Notes: a model not told the origin generated them from the letters alone. A stretch of 64,000 nt of DNA from Saccharopolyspora shandongensis (GCF_900106995.1 NZ_FNOK01000015.1:104561-168560), one strand, 5' to 3'. Positions 35,425-44,383 are shown, counted from the stretch's first letter. Numbers and translations are program-made.

Positions 35425-36027
35425 GTGCAGGTGCTGGATGCCGAGGGTGTGGCGGGCCTGTCCATGCGGCGGCTCGCCGCGCGGTTGGACGTCAGCCCCA
35501 TGTCGCTGTACGAGTACGTGGGCAGCAAGGAGGACGTGCTCGATCTCGCGGTCGACGAGGTCATCGCGGAGATCGAGCTCGGCGGCGCGGAAGACGTGGC
35601 GTGGCGCGAAGAACTCGTCCGCAGGCTGGGTCAGAGCCGGCAGGTCATGAACCGCCACCCGTGGCTGCCCACCCTGATGGCCACCCGCCCGCTGCTCGGC
35701 CCCATTTCCCTCGCACGTTCTGAGCGCGTCTACTCGCTGCTGGAGAAGGCGGGGCTGGTGGGGCCGCAGCTCGTCGCGGCGGTCGGGAGCCTGACCTACT
35801 ACGTCCAGGGCTACGCCGCCGCGGAGAACGTCTGGCGGAGCACGCACCACGATCCGGCGGGCGTCGCCGAACTGCGGAGCCAAGCCCAGCGGCACATCGA
35901 CCGGCAGGCCGAGCACTATCCCGCGCTGACCCGCCACGCCCAGCTCACCGACGACGACCTCGACGCCTCGTTCGAGCTCGGGCTGGACACGATCCTCGAC
36001 GGGATCGAGGCCCGGCTCGGCACCTAG
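35425..36027 (+). pseudogene. TetR-family regulator lacking its first helix (probably broken)
   Basis: 200 codons open from GTG 35425. The helix-turn-helix is present (GLSMRRLAARLDVSPMSLYEYVGSKEDVLDLAVDE) with a TetR_C_1-like domain (NRHPWLPTLMATRPLLGP). But the family normally has some 15-20 residues before VLDAEGVAGLS forming helix 1, missing here, and no ribosome site is seen. The upstream sequence codes for another gene tail on the other strand. I infer a deletion that removed the promoter and N-terminus; it could still be expressed. Confidence 0.6.
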
Positions 36028-36058
36028 CGCCCAGCCGGGCCGCCGCGGCGGAAACGGC

Positions 36059-37219
36059 TCAGCCGTGGAAGGTGATGGCCGCGACCGAGGGGCAGGCGTA
36101 GCTGTCCTGGGTGGGGGTGAGGGCCCCGGTGCCCGGGTTGCGGGCCAGGCGGGTGATCGTGCCCGCTCGCTGGTTCGCGACGAACAGGGACGTCTGCTCC
36201 GGGTCCAGGGCGAAGTGCCGGGGCCAGCTGCCGCCCGTCGGCGTCGTGCCCTGGAAGGTGAGGCCCGCTTCGTCGATGGCGAACGTGGCGATGTTGTCGT
36301 CGCCCCGGTTGGAGGCGTAGGCGAACTTCGCGTCTCGGGAGATCGCGATCTCCGCCGGGAAGTTCTCGCCGGACGCGTCGGGCTCGCGGGTGCCGACGAC
36401 CTGGCCCGGGGTGAACCGGCCGGCCTCCGGATCCCAGTCCAGCACCGTGATCTCGGACTTCAGCTCGGCCAGCAGGTAGGCCCGGGTGTAGTTGAACGCC
36501 AGGTGCCTGGGTCCGGTGCCCGCCGGGAGTTCCAGGTGCTGGTGCTGGGTGAGCTTGCCGGTGGCGGTGTCGAAGGCGTAGACGAACACCGCGTCCGCGC
36601 CGAGATCGACGGCGACGACCCACCGCTTGGTGGGGTCGACGAGCACCTGGTGGGCGTGCGGCTGGGAGCCGGGGTGCTGGACCAGGTCGGTGGACTCGCC
36701 GATGCTGCCGTCGGCGTTGCGGCGGTGCGCGGCGACCGTGCCGTCGGTGTAGTTGGCGGTGAACAGGAACTCGCCGCTGGGGTGCATCGCGATGTGCGTC
36801 GGGCCCGCGCCGCCGCTGGGCTGGCTGTTGAGCACCACCGGGTGGTGCGCGGAGAGGTCCACCGCGGTGATCGTGCCCTGCGGGATCTCGTTGGTGACGT
36901 ACAGGAACTTGTGGTCCGGCGACCAGGCGAAGAACGACGCGTCGGGCACCCCGTCGACCACTCCGGACGGTTCGAGCACGCCGGCCTCGTTGCGGATCGC
37001 GACCTCCAGGCCGCGGCCCGGCGGGTTCGCCGAGGTGTAGCTGCCGATGAGCGTCATCAGGCCCGCCTGCTGGTGCGTCGCCGGCGCGGCGGGGTGCGGC
37101 GCGGCGGCCGGGGGTGCCGCGCAGGCGGTGCTGGTCGTGGCGATCCCGGCCGCACCGGCGAAGCCGACTGCGCCGACCGCGGTGAGGAACCGGCGACGCG
37201 GCATTGCGTTGTCCCGCAC
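36059..37219 (-). CDS. Tat-exported lactonase-family (7-bladed propeller) protein
   Basis: 386 residues. A Tat signal with RRRFLTAVGAVGFAGAAG ends near a Cys (TACAAPP), so it may also be lipidated. The rest repeats a propeller pattern typical of the 6-phosphogluconolactonase-like (YbhE/Lactonase) family (TLIGSYTSANPPGRGLEV, PTHIAMHPSGEFLFTANYTD, GTGPRHLAFN, EIAISRDAKFAYASNRGDD). Extracytoplasmic members are not pentose-pathway enzymes; the substrate is unknown. GTG 37219 follows GGGAGAA. A DasR-like operator sits about 55 bp upstream. Confidence 0.85.
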   Translation of the reverse strand: MRDNAMPRRRFLTAVGAVGFAGAAGIATTSTACAAPPAAAPHPAAPATHQQAGLMTLIGSYTSANPPGRGLEVAIRNEAGVLEPSGVVDGVPDASFFAWSPDHKFLYVTNEIPQGTITAVDLSAHHPVVLNSQPSGGAGPTHIAMHPSGEFLFTANYTDGTVAAHRRNADGSIGESTDLVQHPGSQPHAHQVLVDPTKRWVVAVDLGADAVFVYAFDTATGKLTQHQHLELPAGTGPRHLAFNYTRAYLLAELKSEITVLDWDPEAGRFTPGQVVGTREPDASGENFPAEIAISRDAKFAYASNRGDDNIATFAIDEAGLTFQGTTPTGGSWPRHFALDPEQTSLFVANQRAGTITRLARNPGTGALTPTQDSYACPSVAAITFHG

Positions 37220-37274
37220 GATGTTCTCCCTGTTCGGTGGATGATCGCGGGTCAGTCTGCCGCATCGCGCATGA

Positions 37275-37288
37275 TTGGACTAGACCAA
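37275..37288. promoter_or_regulatory. dre-like operator (DasR-type) upstream of the lactonase gene
   Basis: TTGGACTAGACCAA contains TGGACTAGACCA, 11 of 12 positions of the dre core TGGTCTAGACCA bound by the GntR regulator DasR. Placed upstream of the lactonase start at 37219. Together with the das-like operon about 4 kb away, a shared aminosugar regulon is plausible. Confidence 0.5.
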
Positions 37289-37308
37289 AACGGCCTAAGG
37301 TCGCCCGG

Positions 37309-37608
37309 TCAGGAGAAGATCGCGTGCACCTGGTCGACGGCCTCAGGGCCGTAGCCGACGGTGCCGACCGGGACCGCGCCGTCGATCGCCTCGATGATCC
37401 GCCCGGCCCAAACCGGCCCGAACCCGCCGCACAGTTCAATCAGCTGCGCACCCTCCTCCACCAGACGACGCGCGACCTCGATGCCCTCTTCGGGCTTGTC
37501 CACCCCGACGAGAACGGTGCGGCACTCGCCGGTGTCGACGACGTTGAAATCGCCGCCCGAAGTGCTGCCCGCTGCCGTGTAGATGAACCCCCAGTGCGTG
37601 AGCGCCAT
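37309..37608 (-). CDS. DUF6506 small protein
   Basis: 99 residues matching DUF6506: WGFIYTAAGSTSGGDFNVVD at the start, then ELCGGFGPVWAGRIIEAIDG and VPVGTVGYGPEAVDQVHAIF. It looks like a compact alpha/beta fold with an invariant Cys (ELCGG). Function unknown. Upstream of the lactonase gene on the same strand, separated by a 90-bp gap holding the dre-like site, so probably independent. Confidence 0.8.
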   Translation of the reverse strand: MALTHWGFIYTAAGSTSGGDFNVVDTGECRTVLVGVDKPEEGIEVARRLVEEGAQLIELCGGFGPVWAGRIIEAIDGAVPVGTVGYGPEAVDQVHAIFS

Positions 37609-37699
37609 GCGAACCTCCCGTGGTCGTTATCGCCAACACGACCAGCCAAGCAGAAACCGGGCGAGATCGGAGGTGATCCGCACTGCATCGCGCTAGTGA

Positions 37700-39421
37700 T
37701 CAGGGGAGCGCCGCCGCGCGTTTCGCGGGTTTCGCGGCGGGAGCGATGTCGGCGCCCGGGTTGCCGCCGCAGGGGCCCGCGGTGCTCCAGTCGGGATCGA
37801 CGTCCCGGCACGCGCCGGCCGCCTTCTGCGCCTGCACCATCTCGGCGACATCGGCGAGCAGGCGCTTCGCGTCGTAGACGATGCCGTTGCGGATCGTCCA
37901 CTGCACGCCGCCGATGCGCTTGATGTCGCCGGTCTCGGGGTCGAGCCGGGGAGTTCCGGTGCCGTACAGCGTTTTCAGGTCCTGCAGCGGGTTCTCGCCG
38001 ACGATCGCCAGGTCGGCCAGCAGGCCCTCCCGGACGAGCCCGAACTCCGGCGCGGCACCGGTCGGCTCGGCCAGCGTCCGCGCGGTGCCGGACGTCATCG
38101 CCTCGATGGCCTCGATCGGCGACAGCCCCGCCTCCCGCAGCATTTCCAGCTCGGCGATGTTGGCGAAGCCGTACAGGTTGTAGATGAAGCCCGGGTCGGT
38201 GCCGCCCGCGATGCGGCCGCCGATCGCCTTGTAGTCGTGGACGAGCTGCATGTACTGCAGGTAGAAGCGCTTCCAGCGCACCTCGTCCTCGGTTCGCCAG
38301 TCGTAGTAGAACGAGCCGTGCGCCTCCGGGCTCGGCTCCCAGAAGTTCCACAGCGACGGCAGCGCGAACCGCGGATGCCACTCCAGGCCACGCGCCCGCA
38401 GCAGGTCCCGCCCGGCCAGGTAGACCCCGAACGTCGGCCCGAACGTCACGCCGTTGTCCAGCTGTCGCGCCAGGTACGACCGCCACTGCGGCGAACCCGG
38501 TGGGAAGGTGTAGTCGATGACCTCGGCCACCGCGCGCCAGCGCGATGCCTCGTTCTTGTAGTCGTAGTCCGGCGGCTTCGGGTGCTCGCGGCCCTCCTTG
38601 AGCAGCGCCTCGAAGTGGCCGTAGAAGTGGGTCACCGTACCCAGGCCGAGCCGACCGGTTTCCAGCGCGTTGAGCTGCGGGTAGATCGGCGGCGAGTGGT
38701 GCATGGTGGTGCCCAGCCCCTGCCGCTTGGCCCGGGCGATCGCGGCCTCGATCTCCGGCCGCCCGTACGGGCCCTCGCCGAAGAACTTGATGCCGTCCAC
38801 GCCGTGCCGCGCGGCCCAGTCCACCCAGCGGCGCGCCTTCTCCGGCGAATCGACCGGGCCGTCCTCCCAGCCGCTGCCCGGGGTCTGGTAGTTGACGATG
38901 CGCGGCGCCACGATCTCGTTGCGCTCGCTGCGCTCCTTGTCCGCGACGGCATCGGGGTTCTTGGTCAGCGAAACGCCGCGAACCGTGGTGACGCCGTGGC
39001 CCAGCCACAGCTTGTACGCGTAGGTTCGCGGCGAACCGCCCGTGCCGCTGTGGGCGTGCTCGTCCGCGAACCCGGGCAGCAGCCACATGCCCGTCGCGTC
39101 GATCTCGTGCTCGGCGTCATGCGGCGCCCGGTTCGGCGCGAGCGCTTGCGACGGCGCGCCCGCCGGGATGATCTGCTGGATCCGGTTGCCCGCGATGACG
39201 ACGTCCACCGGGCCGCGCACCTCGCCGCCGGTCCCGACGATCACGTTGACGCCGCGGACCACGAGCTTGCGGAACGGGCCGAGCCCTTCGCCCGGGCCGC
39301 GCGGCGGGGTCGGCGCATCCGCCGGGATCAGCGCGGCGGCGTCCGCCAGCGCCGGCGTAAATCCCACCAAACCCGCTGCGGCGCCAGCGGATCGAAGCAA
39401 CGACCGTCTGCTCAGGCCCAT
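37700..39421 (-). CDS. Tat-exported amidohydrolase-family protein
   Basis: 573-residue metal hydrolase. Tat signal RRSLLRSAGAAAGLVGF. The amidohydrolase barrel has the metal pair in GFADEHAHSGTGGSPRTYA, TTMHHSPPIYPQLN, TVTHFYGHFEALL and a late Asp in GGTDPGFIYNLYGF. Closest relatives by pattern are imidazolonepropionase-like/prolidase-like secreted hydrolases; substrate unknown. ATG 39421 is supported by an AGGAGTG upstream. Not part of the D-amino-acid operon, being separated by an inverted repeat. Confidence 0.82.
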   Translation of the reverse strand: MGLSRRSLLRSAGAAAGLVGFTPALADAAALIPADAPTPPRGPGEGLGPFRKLVVRGVNVIVGTGGEVRGPVDVVIAGNRIQQIIPAGAPSQALAPNRAPHDAEHEIDATGMWLLPGFADEHAHSGTGGSPRTYAYKLWLGHGVTTVRGVSLTKNPDAVADKERSERNEIVAPRIVNYQTPGSGWEDGPVDSPEKARRWVDWAARHGVDGIKFFGEGPYGRPEIEAAIARAKRQGLGTTMHHSPPIYPQLNALETGRLGLGTVTHFYGHFEALLKEGREHPKPPDYDYKNEASRWRAVAEVIDYTFPPGSPQWRSYLARQLDNGVTFGPTFGVYLAGRDLLRARGLEWHPRFALPSLWNFWEPSPEAHGSFYYDWRTEDEVRWKRFYLQYMQLVHDYKAIGGRIAGGTDPGFIYNLYGFANIAELEMLREAGLSPIEAIEAMTSGTARTLAEPTGAAPEFGLVREGLLADLAIVGENPLQDLKTLYGTGTPRLDPETGDIKRIGGVQWTIRNGIVYDAKRLLADVAEMVQAQKAAGACRDVDPDWSTAGPCGGNPGADIAPAAKPAKRAAALP

Positions 39422-39557
39422 GCGGACACTCCTCGCGTCGGCGTCGGTGAACCCGTTCCTCAGTTGACAATCCGTTGAAGATTACGGGCATTTCCGGCGC
39501 CGCAGCAAGGAAATCGGCGTCCTTCCGGCCGTTCGGCCCAGCGGTGGCCACAGGGGC

Positions 39558-39742
39558 TTTCAGAATGCGGCGTTAGCCGCATGCGGTGTGGGACTCAGCT
39601 CGCACCGCCGCGGGTTCTCAGGCGTCGTCTGGCGAGGACAGCCCCGATGCCGCGTATTGGGCATACGTAAGTCGGGGCTCCCACAGTCCAGGCGGCGTCT
39701 GAGGTTCCGCCACCCGCACCGCCATGCAAGCCCATTCTGAAA
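39558..39742 (+). repeat. Palindromic repeat copy A (185 bp)
   Basis: Ends are inverted TTTCAGAATG (39558-39567 and 39733-39742). Inside are nested inverted repeats: CTCAGGCGTCGTCTGG pairs with the opposite-side CCGCCTGG...CTGAG arm, and AGCCCCGA with TCGGGGCT around a GTATTGGGCATAC loop. It is an inverted, about 75-80% identical copy of 42813-43014. It lies 5 bp past the GntP-permease stop. The bases 39422-39557 between it and the amidohydrolase start hold nothing I recognise. Confidence 0.75.
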
Positions 39743-39747
39743 TCTCT

Positions 39748-41163
39748 CTACGGAACCAGCGCGCTGAGCAGGGCCGCCATCGCGAAGCCCACCACCGACA
39801 GGATGGTCTCCAGCACCGTCCAGCTCTTCAGCATGTCCTTGACCGGGATGCCGAAGTAGCGGCTGATGATCCAGAAGCCGCCGTCGTTGACGTGCGAGGC
39901 GATGATCGAACCGGCCGCGATGGCCACCGCGATCAGTGCCAGCTGCGCCTGCGAGTAGTCGCCGGCGTGCAGCAGCGGGGCGATGATGCCGCCGGTGGTC
40001 ACGATCGCGACCGTCGCCGAGCCCTGCGCGATGCGCAGGCCGCTGCTGATCACGTACGCCGACACCAGCACCGGCAGCCCGGTGGACTGCAACGACCCGG
40101 CCAGCGCCTCGCCGACGCCGGTTTCGGCCAGCACCTTGCCGAAGAACCCGCCCGCGCCGATCACCAGCAGGATCATCCCCAGCGGGCGCAGCGCGGAGCC
40201 GGTCAGCTCGGAGATCTCCTTGCCGGTCATCCCGCGCCGCGTGCCCAGCAGCCAGAACGACAGCAGCACCGCGATGGTCAGCGCCACCGTGGGATTGCCG
40301 AAGAAGGTCAGCACGTTCAGCGCGGTGCTGCCCTTGGGCAGCGTGATGCTGCCGAAGGTGGCGCCGAGGATCAGCACCATCGGCAGGCCGATGATGAACG
40401 CGACCGTGCCCAGGCCCGGGTCGCGGCGGCCCTCGGCGGCGTTCTTCTCGGCGACCGCGTCGGCCGCGGCCAGCATGTCCTCCGGCACCGGCAGGTAGAT
40501 GCGGTTGCCGATCCAGACCGGGTAGAGCAGACCGCTGGCGATGAAGGCCGGGATGCCGCAGGCGAAGCCCATCAGGATCACCCAGCCCAGGTCCACCCCG
40601 AGCAGCCCGGCGGCCACCACCGGGCCGGGGTGCGGCGGCAGGAACGCGTGCGTCATGGACAGCCCGGCCACCAGCGGCAGGCAGTACAGCAGGATGGACC
40701 GCTTGCCCTGCCGGGCCACCACGTACACCAGCGGCGCCAGCACGAAGATGCCGATGTCGAAGAACACCGGGATGCCGAACACCAGGCCGGACAGGCCCAT
40801 CGCCAGCGGCGCGCGGCGCTCGCCGAAGGCGGCGAGCAGTTTGCGGGTCAGCAGCTGCGCGCCGCCGGAGGCCTCCAGCATCGAGCCGAGGATCGTGCCG
40901 AGGCCGACGATCGCGGTGATGTGCCCGAGGATTCCGGCGAAACCGCCTTCCAGCAGCGATTCGCTGCTCTTCTGCGCGGTGCCGACGATCTCCTGGACCG
41001 ACAGGCCGGCGGCCAGCGCGATCAGCAGCCCGGAGACGATCAGGGCGATGAACGGTTCGATGCGGAACTTGATGATCATCAGCAGCAGCACCGCGATGCC
41101 GACCGCGCACAACGTGAGCAGGCCGGAGGTCTCGTGCTGCAGCCAGTGGAGGAAGGTGTCCAC
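39748..41163 (-). CDS. GntP-family permease
   Basis: 471 residues with about 12-14 helices; the family carries gluconate or related hydroxy/amino acids with protons. Seen: LTLCAVGIAVLLLMIIKFRI, TAIVGLGTILGSMLEASGGA, THAFLPPHPGPVVAAGLLG, IIAPLLHAGDYSQAQL and the late SHVNDGGFWIISRYFG, all conserved in GntP. GTG 41163 with AGGAG 7 nt upstream. Located downstream of the D-aminoacylase gene, so the natural cargo may be a D-amino acid or its N-acyl form. Confidence 0.92.
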   Translation of the reverse strand: MDTFLHWLQHETSGLLTLCAVGIAVLLLMIIKFRIEPFIALIVSGLLIALAAGLSVQEIVGTAQKSSESLLEGGFAGILGHITAIVGLGTILGSMLEASGGAQLLTRKLLAAFGERRAPLAMGLSGLVFGIPVFFDIGIFVLAPLVYVVARQGKRSILLYCLPLVAGLSMTHAFLPPHPGPVVAAGLLGVDLGWVILMGFACGIPAFIASGLLYPVWIGNRIYLPVPEDMLAAADAVAEKNAAEGRRDPGLGTVAFIIGLPMVLILGATFGSITLPKGSTALNVLTFFGNPTVALTIAVLLSFWLLGTRRGMTGKEISELTGSALRPLGMILLVIGAGGFFGKVLAETGVGEALAGSLQSTGLPVLVSAYVISSGLRIAQGSATVAIVTTGGIIAPLLHAGDYSQAQLALIAVAIAAGSIIASHVNDGGFWIISRYFGIPVKDMLKSWTVLETILSVVGFAMAALLSALVP

Positions 41164-41204
41164 TGCGGGGCTCCTAGGGAGGGGGAGGGGCCGAGCTTCG
41201 GGGG

Positions 41205-42803
41205 TCAGCTCGGAGTTCTGGTGGGCTTGCGCAGGGCGCGGCCCGGTAGGGCGTCGGTGCGGTGGCCTTCGTCGATCACCGGCACGCCGTTGACCAGGAC
41301 GTAGGGGATGCCGACCGCCTGCTGGCGGGGCTCGTCGAAGGTCGCCGTGTCGGAGACGGTTTCCGGGTCGAACAGCACCAGGTCCGCCGCGAATCCCTCG
41401 CGAACCCGGCCCCGGTCGGTCAGGCCGAGCCGGTCGGCCGCGCGGGCGGTCAGGTGCTGGACGCATTCCTCCAGCCCCAGCACCCCGAGCTCGCGCACGT
41501 AGTGCCCCAGGTAGCGGGGGAAGGTGCCCCACGCGCGCGGATGCGGTCGGGCCCCGACCAGCAGCCCGTCGCTGCCGCCGGTGTGCACCCGGTGGCGCAT
41601 GATGGCCTGCACGTTCTCCTCGTGGCCGACGTGCATCAGGCACGAACTGCCGAGTTCCTCCGACACCAGCACGTCGAAGTAGAACTCGGTCGGCTGCTGC
41701 CCGGCCGCGCGGGCGGCTTCGGCGACGGTGCGCCCCACCAGGTGCGCGTTGTCGGCCCGCCGGACGCCGTTGATCTCGATGGTGTCCCACTCGACCGGCA
41801 CGCCGTGGCAGCCGTCGGAACCCTCCTCTTCCAGGACGACGCGAATCCTGGCCCGCTGCGCCGGATCCCGCAGCCGCTCCAGGGTCGCCGCCACGCCGCC
41901 CTCCATCGCCCAGCTGGGCAGCAGCGCGTGCAGCGAGGTGCTGCCCGGCAGGTAGGGGTAGGTGTCGAGGCTGATGTCGCAGCCCCCGGCGAGCGCTTCG
42001 TCCAACATGGACAGCAGGTCGGCGGCCCTGCCCTTGTTGACGCTGAAGTTCATGGTGGCGTGCGCGAGGTGCAGCGGGCAGCCGGTGATCCTGCTGATCT
42101 CGATCATCTCGGCGTATGCGGCCAGCGCGCCGGCGCCGTAGCTGCGGTGGTGCGGGCTGTAGAACCCGCCGCGGGCCGCGACCACCTCGCAGAGCGCGGC
42201 GAGCTCGCCGGTGTCGGCGTACATCCCGGGCGTGTAGGTCAGCCCCGAGGACATGCCGAAGGCGCCCTCGTCCAGCGATCGCGCCAGGACCTCGCGCATC
42301 CGGTCGAGTTCGGCGTCGGTGGCCGCGCGGTCGTCGTAGCCGACGCACAGCAGCCGCAGCGTGCCCTGCGGCACCAGGTACGCGGCGTTGGCGGCGATGC
42401 CGGTGTCGAGCCGGTCGAGGTATTCGGCGACGCTGCGCCAGTTCCAGTCGAAACCCGGCGGGTCGTCGTTCCAGCCCGCGATCTGGGCGCGCACCGTGGC
42501 CAGCGTGGCCTCGTCCACGGGCGCGTAGGACAACCCGTCCTGCCCGATGACCTCCAGGGTCACGCCCTGCGACACCTTCGCGGTGTGGTCGGGCGCGGCC
42601 AGGATCTGCAGGTCCGAGTGCGCGTGCATGTCGATGAAGCCGGGCGCGAGCACCAGGCCGTCGGCGTCGATCGAGCGCTTGCCGCTCAACCGTCCCGGCC
42701 CGGCGATCTCGGTGATCCGCCCGCGTTCGATCCCGACGTCGGCGAGGTAGCCCGGGCCGCCGCCTCCGTCGACGACCCGGGCCTCGTGGACCACGATGTC
42801 CAT
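41205..42803 (-). CDS. N-acyl-D-amino-acid deacylase (D-aminoacylase)
   Basis: Zinc amidohydrolase that frees D-amino acids from N-acyl derivatives. 532 residues. Metal motif GFIDMHAHSDL, HHRSYGAGALAAYAEMIE, LHLAHATMNF, DTYPYLPGSTSL and GSDGLLVGARPHPRAWGTFP follow the family order. ATG 42803 with AAAGG upstream; that ribosome site lies at the very end of repeat copy B. Followed by GntP permease and preceded across the repeat by a PLP-fold deaminase, so it feeds a D-amino-acid pathway. Confidence 0.92.
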   Translation of the reverse strand: MDIVVHEARVVDGGGGPGYLADVGIERGRITEIAGPGRLSGKRSIDADGLVLAPGFIDMHAHSDLQILAAPDHTAKVSQGVTLEVIGQDGLSYAPVDEATLATVRAQIAGWNDDPPGFDWNWRSVAEYLDRLDTGIAANAAYLVPQGTLRLLCVGYDDRAATDAELDRMREVLARSLDEGAFGMSSGLTYTPGMYADTGELAALCEVVAARGGFYSPHHRSYGAGALAAYAEMIEISRITGCPLHLAHATMNFSVNKGRAADLLSMLDEALAGGCDISLDTYPYLPGSTSLHALLPSWAMEGGVAATLERLRDPAQRARIRVVLEEEGSDGCHGVPVEWDTIEINGVRRADNAHLVGRTVAEAARAAGQQPTEFYFDVLVSEELGSSCLMHVGHEENVQAIMRHRVHTGGSDGLLVGARPHPRAWGTFPRYLGHYVRELGVLGLEECVQHLTARAADRLGLTDRGRVREGFAADLVLFDPETVSDTATFDEPRQQAVGIPYVLVNGVPVIDEGHRTDALPGRALRKPTRTPS

Positions 42804-42812
42804 AGTGGAACC

Positions 42813-43014
42813 TTTCAGAATCAGGAATTCCTTCCAGCGGCTTGCGCAGCGGTGCAGGTTGCGGAACCTCAGAAGCCTTCTCGACTCCGGGATCCCCGGC
42901 TTATGTATGGACCAATACGCGGCGCCGGGGCTGTCCTCGCGAGAAGACTTCTGAGAACCCGCGGCGGTGCAAGCTGAGTCCCACACTGCAAGCGGCTGCC
43001 GCCGCTTCTTGAAA
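42813..43014 (-). repeat. Palindromic repeat copy B (202 bp)
   Basis: Inverted relative to copy A at 39558-39742, with near-identical stretches such as GCGGCGGTGC and GCTGAGTCCCACAC. Stems: CTCAGAAGCCTTCTCG with CGAGAAGACTTCTGAG, and CCCCGGC with GCCGGGG around GTATGGACCAATAC. Several base pairs differ from copy A by two compensating changes, so the fold is conserved. It fills most of the gap between the deaminase stop (43073) and the D-aminoacylase start. Confidence 0.75.
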
Positions 43015-43072
43015 GAAACGTCCTGGTTCGGTCCTCGTCGCACCCGGAGGCGCGCGCGTTCGCGCGGTCGTC

Positions 43073-44383
43073 CTAGAAGAACGTGCGCACCAGGTCGATC
43101 ACGGTGTCGCCGTCGACGACCGGGATCAGCGCCCACTTGTCGAACACCGTGCACGGGTGCGACAACCCGAAGCCCATCCAGTCGCCGATCTGCAGATCGG
43201 CGCCGCGCACGGTCAGGAACGCGTGCTGGTCGGCCAGCGAGGTCACCTCGCACGAACCGGCGGCCAGCTCCCGGATCTCGCCGTCCGCGCCGCGGATCAC
43301 CTGCGGTTCCGGCAGGTCCTGGTCGAAGGACACGTCCCGGCGGCCCATGGTCAGCAGCGCCAGGCCCTCCTCCGGCCGCGAGGTGACCTGCGCCCACACC
43401 CGCATCGCGGGGTGGAACGGCCGCTCCTCGCCGGTCAGCCGGTGCTCGCGGCTGAACGGCGAGCGGACTCGGTAGAAACCGTCGTCGTGCAGCAGGTATC
43501 CGCCGCTGCGCAGCACCGGCACCACCGGCAGCCCGGCGGGCCACGGCTCGGTGAACGCCTGGGCGACCTGGTCGAAGTAGGCGCTGCCGCCGCAGGTGAC
43601 GATCACCTCGTCCAGCCCCGAGAAGTGGCCCGCCTCGGCCAGTTCCGCGACGAGCTCCCGCATCCGGCCCATGTATCCGTCTACTACGGATAGCGCCCCC
43701 TCGCTGACGTCGTGGCCGAGCGCTCCTTCGTAGCCGCCGACGCCGACCAGCCGCAGCATCGGGTTCTCCAGCACGCGGTCGGCGATCTCGCGCGCCTCGG
43801 CGATCGTGCGCGCGCCGGTCCGGGCGCCGTCGCTGCCCAGCTCGACCAGCACGTCGACCTGCCGCGACGCGCCGTGCCGGGCCAGCGCCTCGCTCATCAG
43901 CTGCACGCCGCGCACCGAGTCCACGAAGCAGCTGAACTCGAACTCGGGGTGGGCGTCCAGCTCGTCGGCCAGCCACGCCAGGCCGCTGGGATCCAGCAGC
44001 TGGTTGGCGAGCAGGATCCGGTCCACGCCGAACGCCCGGTAGACCCGCAGCTGGCTGAGGGTCGCCGCGGTGATGCCCCACGAGCCGTTCGCCAGCTGCA
44101 GTTCGAAGAGCTGCGGGGCCATCGTCGTCTTGCCGTGCGGCGCGAGCTGCAGGCCGTGCTGGGCGCACCAGTCCGCCATGGTCTGCAGGTTGTGCCGCAA
44201 GGCCGCATCATCGAGCACCAGCAGCGGGCCGACGAAGCCCGCCTCGTGCAACTTCGGGCGCTGCGCGAGGAACTCGCCGACGGTGCTGCCGAAGGCTTCG
44301 GACGGCATGCCCTTGAAGCGCCAGTCGATGCGCTCGTCGTGCAGCGCGCGCACCGCTGCGGTGTTGATCCCCCGTGTCGACAC
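43073..44383 (-). CDS. PLP-dependent D-threonine aldolase/D-amino-acid deaminase-like protein (DSD1 type)
   Basis: 436 residues of the alanine-racemase-barrel family acting on D-hydroxy-amino acids or D-amino acids. The PLP lysine is K85 in LAPHGKTTMAPQLF. VELGSDGARTGARTIAEA and VTCGGSAYFDQVAQ follow, and a C-terminal metal pair is seen in GLSHPCTVFDKW (His-x-Cys), as in D-threonine aldolase and D-serine dehydratase. GTG 44383 with AGGAGG upstream. Divergent from iclR across a symmetric operator; next downstream is D-aminoacylase. Confidence 0.85.
   Translation of the reverse strand: MSTRGINTAAVRALHDERIDWRFKGMPSEAFGSTVGEFLAQRPKLHEAGFVGPLLVLDDAALRHNLQTMADWCAQHGLQLAPHGKTTMAPQLFELQLANGSWGITAATLSQLRVYRAFGVDRILLANQLLDPSGLAWLADELDAHPEFEFSCFVDSVRGVQLMSEALARHGASRQVDVLVELGSDGARTGARTIAEAREIADRVLENPMLRLVGVGGYEGALGHDVSEGALSVVDGYMGRMRELVAELAEAGHFSGLDEVIVTCGGSAYFDQVAQAFTEPWPAGLPVVPVLRSGGYLLHDDGFYRVRSPFSREHRLTGEERPFHPAMRVWAQVTSRPEEGLALLTMGRRDVSFDQDLPEPQVIRGADGEIRELAAGSCEVTSLADQHAFLTVRGADLQIGDWMGFGLSHPCTVFDKWALIPVVDGDTVIDLVRTFF

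Noticed and set aside
41161..41204. Terminator between GntP and D-aminoacylase genes
   Set aside because: No stable dyad in the 41-bp gap; the genes are probably co-transcribed.
41205..44168. A 987-codon frame joining D-aminoacylase to sequence inside the deaminase gene
   Set aside because: The first part is antisense-like, out of frame with the deaminase, and a good ATG with ribosome site exists at 42803.
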